51,857 nucleotides of DNA from UBA7359 sp964523895 (GCA_964523895.1 CAZGBJ010000018.1:1-51857), one strand, 5' to 3'; positions 1-9,624 are shown, numbered from the stretch's first letter. The notes: a model not told the origin generated them from the letters alone. Program-made: numbers and translations.

Positions 1-116
1 GCTTTATCTGATATTTTCTGACGAAAATCAGACGGCATAACATCGGCTTGTGCTAAATAAGCATATTGCATCAATAAAAAAATCACTAATGCATTGAATT
101 TACTTAAATTTTTCAT
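1..116 (-). CDS. Secreted protein of unknown function, 5' part only
   Basis: Only the first 38 codons lie in the window; the gene runs off the left edge. The start is ATG at 116-114, preceded by a good ribosome binding site (GAGGTG, about 4 bases upstream). The visible protein has a Lys-containing N terminus, a hydrophobic stretch (residues about 8-20) and an AQA|D signal-peptidase I site near residue 24, so the product is probably exported to the periplasm. Too little is present to assign a family. It is downstream of, and on the same strand as, the Crp/Fnr gene, with an 18-bp palindrome in between, so control by that regulator is possible but unproven. Confidence 0.7.
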   Translation of the reverse strand, partial: MKNLSKFNALVIFLLMQYAYLAQADVMPSDFRQKISDK

Positions 117-208
117 AAAACACCTCATTTAATTTTCTCCTTTTACTCTAAAAAGGAGCTTAATTGTTATTAACTGATTGTAATTAAAGCAAGTTTCAGG
201 CGAGAGTT

Positions 209-226
209 ATGTAACCTAGGTTACAT
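209..226. promoter_or_regulatory. Perfect 18-bp palindrome, candidate operator
   Basis: ATGTAACCTAGGTTACAT reads identically on both strands. It covers the stop codon of the Crp/Fnr gene and lies about 90 bases upstream of the secreted-protein gene. A dyad of this length next to a regulator gene is typical of a transcription-factor site. It differs from the textbook CRP (TGTGA-N6-TCACA) and FNR (TTGAT-N4-ATCAA) sites, so the cognate factor is unknown. Confidence 0.4.
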
Positions 227-896
227 TTAGGCTGTATTCATTGAGTTTTTCTTTATTCAATAACTGGACTTTTCCGCGTTTATTCTCTATCCAGCCTTCA
301 TGTTCCCATTCATTAAGATGGCGGCTAACAACCTCACGGACACTACCCATATCAAGCGCTAATTGTTGATGGGTACTATGAACAATATTGTCGTCGTCTG
401 CTATTTTTAACAAGTATCTCGCCAAACGAATATCAACTCGACTAAAAGCGACCTCATTAACCAGCAGAATCAGATCAGCAAGTAGTTCACCGTAATTATT
501 ATGAACAAACTCTCGAAAACGTATAGATTGAGCCATTAATTCATTAAATTTATCTGCTGGAATTGCTGCAAGTAACGTGTCCTGCTCAGCAATACTTTCA
601 GCAGGAAATGCACCACTTGCCATTAAACAAGAAGTCGTTAAGACGCAAGTTTGACCAGCACTGACGCGGTAAAGCAGGATTTCGCGACCAGACTCAGAAC
701 TCCGATAGACACGAGTTCGACCACTCAAACACATTAAAAAATTACTGCAATCCCAACCTGGCTGATAAGCAACTTCTCCCTGAGTGAGTTGTTTAAATAA
801 AACAGCATCTTTTAAAAAAGCCTGATGCTCTTCTTCCAGTTCCAATAACTCAGGGAACTGTTCCAACCATTGATCAATATAATCCGACTGCTTCAA
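216..896 (-). CDS. Crp/Fnr-family transcriptional regulator
   Basis: 226 residues. The N-terminal half (about 20-140) is a cNMP-binding-like beta-roll sensor fold, including the GREILLYRVSAGQTCVLTTS stretch. The C terminus (about 165-215) is a winged helix-turn-helix with STHQQLALDMGSVREVVSRH as recognition region. Start is TTG at 896-894, chosen because AAGGAG lies 6 bases upstream; no better ATG is nearby. It lacks the N-terminal Cys cluster of FNR, so it is not an obvious iron-sulfur oxygen sensor. Cys residues occur at the LMCLSG, TCVLTTSC and WDCSN stretches, and their role is unknown. The effector cannot be predicted. It lies upstream of, and on the same strand as, a secreted-protein gene. 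Confidence 0.85.
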   Translation of the reverse strand: MKQSDYIDQWLEQFPELLELEEEHQAFLKDAVLFKQLTQGEVAYQPGWDCSNFLMCLSGRTRVYRSSESGREILLYRVSAGQTCVLTTSCLMASGAFPAESIAEQDTLLAAIPADKFNELMAQSIRFREFVHNNYGELLADLILLVNEVAFSRVDIRLARYLLKIADDDNIVHSTHQQLALDMGSVREVVSRHLNEWEHEGWIENKRGKVQLLNKEKLNEYSLNVT

Positions 897-1035
897 GATT
901 TGCTCCTTAAATCACCTCTTATTATGAAACTATTTTAGCATCTTTGTTCTGTCACTTAATAATTAAATCAGGTTATTATTGCCTATGATAAGCTCCTTTA
1001 TTACCGTCAGATAAACTTGGATAAATTGTTTTATA

Positions 1036-1112
1036 GCCCTGGTAGCTCAGCTGGATAGAGCGCTCCCCTCCTAAGGGAGAGGCCGCAGGTTCGACTCCTG
1101 CTCAGGGCACCA
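1036..1112 (+). tRNA. tRNA-Arg (anticodon CCT)
   Basis: A 77-nt cloverleaf with encoded CCA. The acceptor stem pairs GCCCTGG with TCAGGGC. The D-arm carries AGCTCAGCTGGATAGAGC. The anticodon stem is CTCCC/GGGAG around the loop CTCCTAA, giving anticodon CCT. The T-arm is GCAGG-TTCGACT-CCTGC. It decodes AGG. It stands alone between a Crp/Fnr gene and the 3' end of fadD. Confidence 0.96.
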
Positions 1113-1130
1113 ACATTTTAACAAATACAA

Positions 1131-2954
1131 TTAACTCGTTTGCTCTACATCTGTTGTTTTTGTATCAGATCTCAATGCTCTTCGTAATACTTTTCCAACA
1201 TTGGTTTTTGGCAGTTCAGCATGAAACACAAAATGCTTTGGAACCTTGTAACCGGTAAGGTAATCACGACAATGTTCTATAATTTCATCTTCCGTTAACT
1301 CTGTTGCATCCAGAACAACATGAGCCTCAACAACTTCTCCTTTCTCCTCATGCGGCAAACCGACAACGGCTGCTTCACTAATACCGGGATGCAAAGTCAG
1401 GATATCTTCTACTTCGTTTGGAAAAACATTGAAGCCGGAGACTATAATCATGTCTTTTTTTCTATCGGCTAAATAAACAAAGCCTTTTTCATTCATATGT
1501 CCCACATCACCACTTCTAAACCAGCCACCTTCGAAGAATGCATTTTCTGTTTCCTCCGGTCTTTGCCAATAACCTTCCATTACCTGCGGACCACGTATAC
1601 AAATTTCACCTACTTCATCAGTAGCAACTGGCTGCCCGGAATCATCCATGACAGCAACCTCGGTGCTGGATACAGGGATGCCGATGGAACCATTAAATTC
1701 TTTTATATATAGGGGATTAACCGTAGCAACCGGACTGGTTTCCGTCAGCCCATAACCCTGGGTAATATGACAACCCGTTGTTTCATGCCAGCGTTGAGCA
1801 ACATCACGTGTTACCGCCATGCCGGCACCAATCGACCATCTTAGTTTACTAAAATCGACTTCTTCAAAACCTTTCGTGTTTAACATGGCATTAAATAAGG
1901 TATTAACCCCAATCAAACTTGTAAAACCTGACTTTTTAATCAGATTAATAAAACCACGAAAATCTCTAGGATTGGTGATCAATATAACTTCATCACCATG
2001 TTTCAACGGCATAAAAAAAGCAACCGTCAAAGCAAAGATATGATACAGAGGTAGTGCAGTAATTATGATGCCGGGAACGGCATCTTTCATGGAAGGATTC
2101 GCCCATAAGGATGATTGCAACACATTAGCGATCATATTTTTATGGCTCAGCATGACCCCTTTAGAAACACCTGTCGTGCCACCTGTATATTGTAAAAAGG
2201 CAATATCTTCCTGTTTTATTTCAACATGCGATAAGGGTAAAGGCTTACCTTTGGCTAATACCTTATTGAAACGACTATATTCAGCCAGTTTCCATTTAGG
2301 TACCATTCGCTTCACCTTACTCACCATAAAGTTAACGATTTTTGATTTTGGAAAAGGAAACAAATCGCCAATAGCAGTGACGATAATTTTTTCAAGCTTG
2401 ACCTTGCCGACTATTTTCTCAAGCGTGTGAGCAAAGTTTTCCAGAATAATAACGACCCTTGCTCCAGAGTCATTAAGTTGATGTTCGAGTTCTCGCGGGC
2501 TGTACATCGGATTAACATTAACGACAATTCCACCAGCGCGAAGAATACCAAACAGGGCTACCGGATATTGCAAAATGTTGGGCATCATCAAAGCAACACG
2601 ATCACCCTTCTTTAGTTTTAATTCATTTTGTAAGTAAGCCGCAAATTGCTTGCTGAGTTGATCAACTTCTGCATAGGTGAGCTTGGCTCCCATATTTGTA
2701 TATGCAGTACGTTCTGAAAACTCATGACATGATGAATTAAAAATATCATTCAATGAATTATATTTGTCGAGACTGATTGTTTCGGGCACGCCTTCTTCAT
2801 ACTGATCAAGCCATGGCGGTTTCTCGGCAGGAAGCGCTTCCGCTGTAGAAATATTGTCATTACCGAATAATCGATTGAATATCCGTTTAATGAATTTCAG
2901 AATATTACTAAAGAAAGATTTTGTTGCCATATTAGATTTACTGGAATGATTCAC
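1131..2954 (-). CDS. fadD: Long-chain acyl-CoA synthetase (FadD-like)
   Basis: 607 residues; an adenylate-forming enzyme that activates fatty acids to acyl-CoA with ATP, at the inner face of the cytoplasmic membrane. The P-loop-like motif YTGGTTGVSKG is at about 256-266, GYGLTETSP near 395, GWFRSGDVG near 478 and the C-terminal catalytic Lys region NVGKVLRR near 588. Compared with E. coli FadD (561 aa) there is an N-terminal extension of about 45 residues rich in Lys/Arg and Phe, perhaps a membrane anchor. The start is uncertain: the GTG at 2954 overlaps fadA by 17 bases, while an ATG at 2930 sits 7 bases after the fadA stop. Neither has a clear ribosome binding site. It is last in the fadB–fadA–fadD series. 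Confidence 0.9.
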   Translation of the reverse strand: MNHSSKSNMATKSFFSNILKFIKRIFNRLFGNDNISTAEALPAEKPPWLDQYEEGVPETISLDKYNSLNDIFNSSCHEFSERTAYTNMGAKLTYAEVDQLSKQFAAYLQNELKLKKGDRVALMMPNILQYPVALFGILRAGGIVVNVNPMYSPRELEHQLNDSGARVVIILENFAHTLEKIVGKVKLEKIIVTAIGDLFPFPKSKIVNFMVSKVKRMVPKWKLAEYSRFNKVLAKGKPLPLSHVEIKQEDIAFLQYTGGTTGVSKGVMLSHKNMIANVLQSSLWANPSMKDAVPGIIITALPLYHIFALTVAFFMPLKHGDEVILITNPRDFRGFINLIKKSGFTSLIGVNTLFNAMLNTKGFEEVDFSKLRWSIGAGMAVTRDVAQRWHETTGCHITQGYGLTETSPVATVNPLYIKEFNGSIGIPVSSTEVAVMDDSGQPVATDEVGEICIRGPQVMEGYWQRPEETENAFFEGGWFRSGDVGHMNEKGFVYLADRKKDMIIVSGFNVFPNEVEDILTLHPGISEAAVVGLPHEEKGEVVEAHVVLDATELTEDEIIEHCRDYLTGYKVPKHFVFHAELPKTNVGKVLRRALRSDTKTTDVEQTS

Positions 2955-4131
2955 AGATCATGGCAAAACCCATTCCGGTTCCAATACACATACTGACCAT
3001 GCCATATTTTCCGCCAGTGCATTTTAATCCATGCATCATTGTCGCCGTACGTATTGCCCCGGTTGCTCCCAGTGGATGACCCAGGGCAATCGCACCTCCA
3101 TTAGGATTGACCTTGTCTCTATCTAATTTTAGCTCATTACACACCGCTAATGCCTGAGCGGCAAAGGCCTCATTTAATTCAATCCAGTCTAATTGTTCCT
3201 GTTTCAAACCCGCACGTTTTAAACATAGTGGAATAGCTTCTTTAGGACCTATGCCCATGACTTCGGGTTCTACGCCGATCACTGCAGAAGTCATAAAGCG
3301 ACCAATGGGTTCAAGTTTGTATTCTTTAAGAATTTTTTCACTGACTAATAATACTGCGGCAGCACCATCAGACATTTGTGATGAATTCGCGGCAGTAACA
3401 CTACCATCAGCTTTGAATACAGTTCTTAGTTTTGCCAATGCCTCAGGAGTTGAACCCGGACGCGGCCCTTCGTCCTGATTTACAATATAACTTTGCTGTG
3501 TGGTTTCCAGTTTACCCGGTGATTGAAAAGATAAATCCACTTCATAATCGAGAATTTCATCACTAAAATAACCTGCCTCGGTAGCAGCGATTGCACGACG
3601 GTGTGATTCAACCGCAAACAGATCCTGATCTTCACGACTGACCTTCCAACGTTCAGCGACTTTTTCAGCGGTAATGCCCATACCATAAGCAATCGCGATA
3701 TTATCATCGACAAACGCCTTTGGATTCATTGCTACTTTATTACCCATCATTGGAATCATGGTCATGGATTCGGTTCCGCCAGCAACCATAACATCGGCTT
3801 CACCCACACGAATGCGATCTGCCGCCATGGCAACCGCTTGAGAACCAGAAGAACAAAAACGATTGATGGTAATAGCCGGAACATTATCCGGATAACCGGC
3901 CAATAACGTTGCAATACGCGCAACGTTCATACCTTGTTCAGCCTCTGGCATAGCACAGCCGATAATCACATCTTCTATACGTGCTTTTAATTCCGGTGTA
4001 TCAGCCACCACGCCCTTCAGCACATGAGAGAGGAGGTCATCAGGGCGCGTATATTTAAATTTGCCATTGTATTTTGCTACCGGCGTTCTTAATGCTTTTA
4101 CGATATAAACATCTTGTAAAGTCTGACTCAC
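2938..4131 (-). CDS. fadA: Acetyl-CoA C-acyltransferase (3-ketoacyl-CoA thiolase)
   Basis: 397 residues, the usual length for a degradative thiolase. It cleaves 3-ketoacyl-CoA with CoA in the last step of beta-oxidation. The nucleophilic Cys is C93 in NRFCSSGSQA. GHPLGATGA near 349 supplies the catalytic His, and CIGTGMG near 380 the second Cys. It lies 15 bases downstream of the dehydrogenase/hydratase gene, as expected for partners of a trifunctional complex. Its best match in organisation is the FadN–FadA pair rather than enteric FadBA (inference from domain order in the neighbour). Confidence 0.93.
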   Translation of the reverse strand: MSQTLQDVYIVKALRTPVAKYNGKFKYTRPDDLLSHVLKGVVADTPELKARIEDVIIGCAMPEAEQGMNVARIATLLAGYPDNVPAITINRFCSSGSQAVAMAADRIRVGEADVMVAGGTESMTMIPMMGNKVAMNPKAFVDDNIAIAYGMGITAEKVAERWKVSREDQDLFAVESHRRAIAATEAGYFSDEILDYEVDLSFQSPGKLETTQQSYIVNQDEGPRPGSTPEALAKLRTVFKADGSVTAANSSQMSDGAAAVLLVSEKILKEYKLEPIGRFMTSAVIGVEPEVMGIGPKEAIPLCLKRAGLKQEQLDWIELNEAFAAQALAVCNELKLDRDKVNPNGGAIALGHPLGATGAIRTATMMHGLKCTGGKYGMVSMCIGTGMGFAMICESFQ

Positions 4132-4146
4132 AATTCTATCCCTCGG

Positions 4147-6504
4147 TTAGTTACGCAATGGTTTTCCGGTTGTTAAAGTATGAACAATTCGTTGCTGCGT
4201 TTTTTCCGTGCTGATCAATTTTATAAAAAACTCACGTTCAAGTTTCAACAACCAGTCCTGACTCACCAGAGAACCACTTTCCACATCACCTCCGGTCAAC
4301 ACCGTGGCAATACCTTCGGCGATCTTGTAATCATGGGGTGAAATGAAATGACCTTCGAGCATGTTGGTAGCTATCATCATCAATGTAGCTTTGCCTGTTT
4401 TGCCTGTAACTTTAATCATTTCATCGCTGCGTGGTGGTTGGTTGGCTCTTTCTGACAATGCTCTGGCTTGAACCAAAGCAACATGCAGTAACTCATGCGG
4501 GTTGGAAATCACAACATCCACGGGTGATAACAGTCCCAGATTTTTTGCATCAAGCCCACTGGCAGAAACCTTGGCCATGGCAGTGAGTTCAAAAGCAGCC
4601 TGAATATGAGGAAAGATATCTTTACCACCAGCATCATGCATGGCCTTCAGCGCTAATTCTTTTAGTCCACCTCCAGCAGGTAATAGACCGACACCCGCTT
4701 CTACTAAACCGATGTAGGATTCCATCGCGGCAACGGTAAGGTTACAGTGCATCTGAAATTCACAACCACCACCCAGAGCCAAACCTTGTACTGCAGCTAC
4801 AGTCGGTACGCGACAATGTTTGAGCGCCATACTAGCTTGTTGAAATTTTGCAACGATGGCTTCGACTCCGGCAATGTTCCCCGCTTGAAGTTGTTCACCA
4901 ACCTGACTGAGATCTGCTCCCACTGCGAATGGTGCCGTGGGGTGCCATAGCACTAAGGCGGCATGATTATTACTCGCCTCTTCACAGGCTTCTATAACAC
5001 TATCTAACACGCCTTCATTAATAGAATGCATCTTCGTTTTAAATGACAAAATCGCAATGTCATCATCACGATGCCATAATCTGGCATGATCATTTTCAAA
5101 AATAGTAGTACCTAATGTAGCATGTGAGAAGACAACATCTTCACGTACGATCTGGCGTTGATAAACCGGATTATCTCTGAGCGGTAAATAATTATTTTCA
5201 GTTGGTGACCAGGAACCATTTTGACTATGGACTTCAGTAATTTTTTTAGTCCAGTCTGGTAAAGCAGCATCACTCATGGTTTTGCCATTCTTTATTTGTT
5301 GTTCCAACGTCTCAATCAATGATGTCCAACCGATAGCTTGCATGATCTCAAACGGCCCTTGTTGCCAGCCAAAGCCCCAACGTATAGCAAGATCGACATC
5401 AGCTGTATTAGATGCAATGTCTTGAAGATGGACACAACAGTAGTGAAACAAATCCAATAATGTCAGATAGACAAACTGTGCCTGTTCTGAGGAAGATTCT
5501 TGTAAGGCAATAAAGCGTTTTCCCCAATCCTTTTCCTTAAACAGTGCAGTTAATGATTCATCCATTTGTCCATTGGCATCGACGTATTGATTTTCTTGCG
5601 GACTAAATGCCTGCTTACCTTTTTTAATATAAATTCCCTTGCCGGCTTTTTGTCCAAGCGCACCTTCACTAATTAAGTTAGCTATGAAATCAGGTAGTTG
5701 ATAATATTTTAACCAGGGATCATTATTAAGATTATCTTCCATGGTCTTTATGACGTGTGCCAATACATCAAGGCCGACTACGTCCATGGTGCGAAAGGTT
5801 CCGGACTTGGCTCGTGCCATGGGTTTACCGGTAATTTGATCAACGACTTCAAAAGGAATATTTAATTGTTGGGCATGATGTATGGTAGCAATCAGATTAA
5901 ATACACCTATGCGATTGGCAATAAAATTCGGTGTGTCTTTTGCAACGACAACACCTTTACCCAAGGTCGTAACAAGAAATTGTTCCAGTGCAATTAGTGC
6001 ATCATTATTTGTATTAACACAAGGAATAAGTTCAACCAGATGCATATAACGTGGCGGGTTAAAGAAATGGATGCCGAGAAAATTCTTGCGTGATTTTTCT
6101 GGTAAAATTTCTGCCAGAAGATTAATGCTCAAGCCAGAAGTATTCGTTGCAAGTATTGCATCTTCTTTCATAACGCCATTGATTTTTCCGTACAAATCTT
6201 TTTTCCACTCGATATTTTCAGCTATGGCCTCTATAACTAAATCGCATTCAGCAAGTTTTTTCAGATCATCATCATAATTGGCGGCTTCGATAAGGTGTTC
6301 AACACCATTGGTCGCGAAAGGTGGTGGTTTTAATTTTGTTAATCTTTTTATCGCTTGTTTGCTTAAGGCACTTTTATCTTTTTCCTTAGCGGCCAGTTCA
6401 AACAAAATTACTGGCACATTCATATTTGCCAGTAATGCGGCAATTTGTGCACCCATTACACCAGCACCAAGTACGGCGACTTTTTCAAAATGTTTACTCA
6501 TCAT
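4147..6504 (-). CDS. 3-hydroxyacyl-CoA dehydrogenase / enoyl-CoA hydratase (FadN-type)
   Basis: 785 residues. The N-terminal Rossmann domain has GAGVMG at 13-18 and the dehydrogenase His in GIHFFNPP (H146). The second half carries a crotonase fold with ALGGGCEFQMHCN and EAGVGLLPAGGG. It catalyses hydration of enoyl-CoA and oxidation to 3-ketoacyl-CoA. The domain order (dehydrogenase first, hydratase last) is opposite to E. coli FadB and matches B. subtilis FadN in order and length (known family feature). Two adjacent ATGs (6504, 6501) are possible starts, with AGAGAA upstream. It forms an operon with fadA and probably with the thioesterase upstream. Confidence 0.92.
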   Translation of the reverse strand: MMSKHFEKVAVLGAGVMGAQIAALLANMNVPVILFELAAKEKDKSALSKQAIKRLTKLKPPPFATNGVEHLIEAANYDDDLKKLAECDLVIEAIAENIEWKKDLYGKINGVMKEDAILATNTSGLSINLLAEILPEKSRKNFLGIHFFNPPRYMHLVELIPCVNTNNDALIALEQFLVTTLGKGVVVAKDTPNFIANRIGVFNLIATIHHAQQLNIPFEVVDQITGKPMARAKSGTFRTMDVVGLDVLAHVIKTMEDNLNNDPWLKYYQLPDFIANLISEGALGQKAGKGIYIKKGKQAFSPQENQYVDANGQMDESLTALFKEKDWGKRFIALQESSSEQAQFVYLTLLDLFHYCCVHLQDIASNTADVDLAIRWGFGWQQGPFEIMQAIGWTSLIETLEQQIKNGKTMSDAALPDWTKKITEVHSQNGSWSPTENNYLPLRDNPVYQRQIVREDVVFSHATLGTTIFENDHARLWHRDDDIAILSFKTKMHSINEGVLDSVIEACEEASNNHAALVLWHPTAPFAVGADLSQVGEQLQAGNIAGVEAIVAKFQQASMALKHCRVPTVAAVQGLALGGGCEFQMHCNLTVAAMESYIGLVEAGVGLLPAGGGLKELALKAMHDAGGKDIFPHIQAAFELTAMAKVSASGLDAKNLGLLSPVDVVISNPHELLHVALVQARALSERANQPPRSDEMIKVTGKTGKATLMMIATNMLEGHFISPHDYKIAEGIATVLTGGDVESGSLVSQDWLLKLEREFFIKLISTEKTQQRIVHTLTTGKPLRN

Positions 6505-6536
6505 TAAAATATTTTCTCTATTATTTTATTTTTGTG

Positions 6537-6956
6537 TTATTTAAATTTGGTTCGTAACGACTCCGGTAATGAAACAGGTCGACGTTGTTTACTATCGATC
6601 CAGACCATCTTTGCAAAACCCGTTGCGCATATGAAATCAGAATCGCCTTTTGCCCAGACTTCATATTCTGATAGAAAACTGGAACGCCCTGGCTCTGATC
6701 CATACATCACAACCTCAACCGTATTCGGATAGACTAACTCCGCCTTGAATTCACCGTGCAGATTTACCAGCACCGGTGTTACCTCATCAAATGACAGTTT
6801 CATTTTCATTAACCACTGCACTCGGCACTCCTGCATATAGCCCAGGTATTCCATGCTATTAATGTGACCCAATGCATCCATATCACCCCAACGTGGTTCT
6901 ATCTGTAAACGCATCAATTCGATGGCATTTGTTGAAATGCTATTTTCCTTTTGCAT
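6537..6956 (-). CDS. Acyl-CoA thioesterase, hotdog fold (YbgC/FadM type)
   Basis: 139 residues, a single 4HBT hotdog domain. The signature RWGDMDALGHINSMEYLGYM near residues 18-37 contains the Asp and the D-x-x-GH-x-N element of 4-hydroxybenzoyl-CoA thioesterase-like enzymes. It probably hydrolyses acyl-CoA intermediates, such as those that stall beta-oxidation; the substrate cannot be read from sequence. It sits between fadE and the FadN-type gene on the same strand with short gaps (30 and 32 bases), so co-transcription is likely. Confidence 0.85.
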   Translation of the reverse strand: MQKENSISTNAIELMRLQIEPRWGDMDALGHINSMEYLGYMQECRVQWLMKMKLSFDEVTPVLVNLHGEFKAELVYPNTVEVVMYGSEPGRSSFLSEYEVWAKGDSDFICATGFAKMVWIDSKQRRPVSLPESLRTKFK

Positions 6957-6986
6957 CCTTTCCTCGTCTAATACGGTCAGAAGATA

Positions 6987-9512
6987 TTAAGCGCTTATTT
7001 TCTTAGTCGTCTTTTTAGATGTCGCTTTCTTTTTTGTTTTAGTCTTGGCCTTGGCTTTAGTTTTTGCTTTAGGTTGAGGTTCTATACAGGCACTACGTAT
7101 CAATTCATCCTGATCAAAGTCATCAACATGTATGATGGACATCAAATGTTCATCAAAGCGCTTTAATTGATCGGCTTCTGATTCACTAATAACTCCTGCT
7201 TCATAAGCAGCCAGTACCAATTCAAGTCCCTGTTGTTTTGGCAAAACCTTATCTTTCACCGCCTGACGTATTTTGTCGTTGATAGGTTCAAGCTCAAGAC
7301 TTTCAATAAATACCGCATTGGCATGTGCCAATGGATTATTATCAGCATCTTCCATATAAAGACCGGTGATCATGCGATCACGTGTTGCATTGTTTTGTGT
7401 CAATAAATTCGCCACCTTTTTCTCTAACTCATCGCTAGGTGCGGCAAAGTGCATCCCTATTGGAAATACCGTTAGCTTCAATAATGCAGCTATCGCCCGG
7501 TTTGGATAATTTTGAACAATGGCTTTAAATGCTTCCTGATAATCATACAATAGATAATCAAGCGCCCATTGCACAACCGGAAAATCTTCCTCCGGACAGC
7601 CTTCGTTTTCATAATGCTTAATCACCATGCTGGCGAGATAGAGATCACTTAACAAATCTCCCATTCTTGCCGACAGCATTTCCATAAATTTCAGTTTCGA
7701 CTGCAGTGCTAACATACTGACATCTGCTACCAGTGCAAAGGCTGCACTAAATCGGCTTAGTTGTGCGTAATAAGGAGCCAAACGCGGGTGTCCAGGGTTA
7801 ACGGCAATACGCGATCCAGTCAATGCATACGAAAATGAACGTAACCCATTAGTTATGCTGTAACCAATATGTTTAAACAAGACATCATCAAAGGCGTCAA
7901 TTACTTCATCAGTACTATCTTGCTGAGCCAGTTCCATTTCTTTTAAGACATAGGGATGGCTACGGGTTGCCCCTTGACCAAATATCATCAAATTTCGGGT
8001 AAGAATATTGGCACCTTCTACAGTAATTGCGACAGGAATAGATTCATAACCCGTAGCGATATAATTTTTTGGCCCTTTCATCACAGCTTTGCCACCATGT
8101 ATATCCATTGCGTCGATAACGCATTGGCGTGCCATTTCAGTACAGTGATATTTAATGATTGCTGATGGAACAGCCGGTTTTTCACCGGCGTCTACCGATT
8201 GAATAGTGTGTGTACGTGCTGCATTGATGATGTAGCCAAGTCCTGCCATGCGTGCGAGAGGTTTCTGTATGCCTTCAAAACTCTTCAACTGCACACCGAA
8301 CTGTTTACGTAAACTGGCATAGGCTGTAGTACCCATGAGCACGCGTTTAGAAAATGCTGCACCGCCTGTAGGCAGGGTAATACAACGTCCCACCGACAAA
8401 CAATTGACCAACATTCTCCAACCATAACCAGCCATCTCTGTTCCACCGATTATATAGTCCAACGGAACAAAAACATCTTTACCTTCTATCGGGCCATTCA
8501 AAAACGCATCACCGACCGGCAAATGACGACGACCAATCATCATGCCTTCGGTTTCGCGCGGTAGTAAGGCGCAGGTAATACCGTAGTCATCAACATCACC
8601 AATGAGATGATCTGGATCCTGAAGTTTAAATGCGAGACCGACCAAGGTCGCGATTGGGGCCAACGTAATATAACGTTTATTGAAATTTAAACGCATACCG
8701 ATAATTTCTTTACCTTCCCACATACCCTTGCACACTACACCGATATCGGGAATCGACGTTGCATCAGAGCCAGCCAAAGGTGCGGTTAATGCAAAACAAG
8801 GAATTTCTTTACCGGAGGCTAATCTAGGCAGATAGTGATTCTTTTGTTCTTCAGTACCATACTTAATTAATAATTCACCCGGACCAAGTGAATTTGGTAC
8901 GGCAACAAGATAGGTGATTGCAGCACCGGTATTGGAAATTTTTACTAGTACTTCAGATTGAGCCACGGCAGATAGCGCCAAACCACCATATTCTTTTGGA
9001 ATAATCATACCGAGGAAACCATTATCCAGAACATATTGGATGATTTTGTCCGGTATCACATTCCAGTCATGATTGATCTTCCATGCATCAGCCATACGAC
9101 ATAATTCAGTTGCTGGACCGTCGATAAAACCTTGTTCTTCCTGACTTAACTTTGGTTTATCTATACTGGTGAGATTTTTCCAGTTTGGATCACCGCTGAA
9201 CAACTCCCCGTCCCACCAAACCGTACCAGCATCAATAGCCTCTCTTTCAGTTTCGGATAAGGGTGGAAGCATCTTTTTAAACACTTCAAAAAATGGCCTT
9301 GAAAGATGTTCTCGTCTAAGGTCTGTTACATTTGCTAAACCCGTAAGCACGGCCACAAGTCCAAGCAATAATATAAATAGAATATGCAATGACGTAAAAA
9401 TTGACACAACGAAAGCTATTCCACTGGCAATGGCAATAACGCGTAAACCAGTTTGTTTAAGTACCAATCCTGTCAAAATAACGATAATTGCGAGTGTAAT
9501 GGCTAGATTCAT
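6987..9512 (-). CDS. fadE: Acyl-CoA dehydrogenase, FadE type
   Basis: 841 residues, close to E. coli FadE (814) and longer than ordinary acyl-CoA dehydrogenases. It performs the first, FAD-dependent step of beta-oxidation. Two hydrophobic segments within residues 1-60 suggest membrane attachment. The dehydrogenase core includes FALTAPLAGSDATSIPD and the DIHGGKAVMKGPKNY region. A FadE-specific C-terminal extension follows. The last about 30 residues form a Lys/Ala/Thr-rich basic tail of unknown role. A ribosome binding site (AGGAAGAAAGGTG) precedes the ATG. The upstream spacer holds a copy of the AGAGCGARCGCTCG motif, so repression by the divergent TetR-type regulator is likely. Confidence 0.94.
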   Translation of the reverse strand: MNLAITLAIIVILTGLVLKQTGLRVIAIASGIAFVVSIFTSLHILFILLLGLVAVLTGLANVTDLRREHLSRPFFEVFKKMLPPLSETEREAIDAGTVWWDGELFSGDPNWKNLTSIDKPKLSQEEQGFIDGPATELCRMADAWKINHDWNVIPDKIIQYVLDNGFLGMIIPKEYGGLALSAVAQSEVLVKISNTGAAITYLVAVPNSLGPGELLIKYGTEEQKNHYLPRLASGKEIPCFALTAPLAGSDATSIPDIGVVCKGMWEGKEIIGMRLNFNKRYITLAPIATLVGLAFKLQDPDHLIGDVDDYGITCALLPRETEGMMIGRRHLPVGDAFLNGPIEGKDVFVPLDYIIGGTEMAGYGWRMLVNCLSVGRCITLPTGGAAFSKRVLMGTTAYASLRKQFGVQLKSFEGIQKPLARMAGLGYIINAARTHTIQSVDAGEKPAVPSAIIKYHCTEMARQCVIDAMDIHGGKAVMKGPKNYIATGYESIPVAITVEGANILTRNLMIFGQGATRSHPYVLKEMELAQQDSTDEVIDAFDDVLFKHIGYSITNGLRSFSYALTGSRIAVNPGHPRLAPYYAQLSRFSAAFALVADVSMLALQSKLKFMEMLSARMGDLLSDLYLASMVIKHYENEGCPEEDFPVVQWALDYLLYDYQEAFKAIVQNYPNRAIAALLKLTVFPIGMHFAAPSDELEKKVANLLTQNNATRDRMITGLYMEDADNNPLAHANAVFIESLELEPINDKIRQAVKDKVLPKQQGLELVLAAYEAGVISESEADQLKRFDEHLMSIIHVDDFDQDELIRSACIEPQPKAKTKAKAKTKTKKKATSKKTTKKISA

Positions 9513-9543
9513 ACTGTCACCTTTCTTCCTTTAATAATTAATG

Positions 9544-9557
9544 CGAGCGCTCGCTCT
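9544..9557. promoter_or_regulatory. Candidate TetR-type operator, copy 1
   Basis: On the minus strand this reads AGAGCGAGCGCTCG, containing the palindrome CGAGCGCTCG. It lies 31 bases upstream of fadE and about 67 bases upstream of the TetR-type gene, in their divergent spacer. The same 14-mer, with one A/G difference, recurs at 12863-12876. Confidence 0.65.
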
Positions 9558-9624
9558 ATATTCATTGATATTTTAGTCCTAATTATGCTACCCTGTCTAG
9601 TAATAATTAACATAATTATAGTTT

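Noticed and set aside
3480..3713. Alternative-frame open frames inside fadA, fadB, fadD and other long genes
   Set aside because: They lie within strongly supported coding genes on another frame and show no independent motifs or ribosome binding sites.
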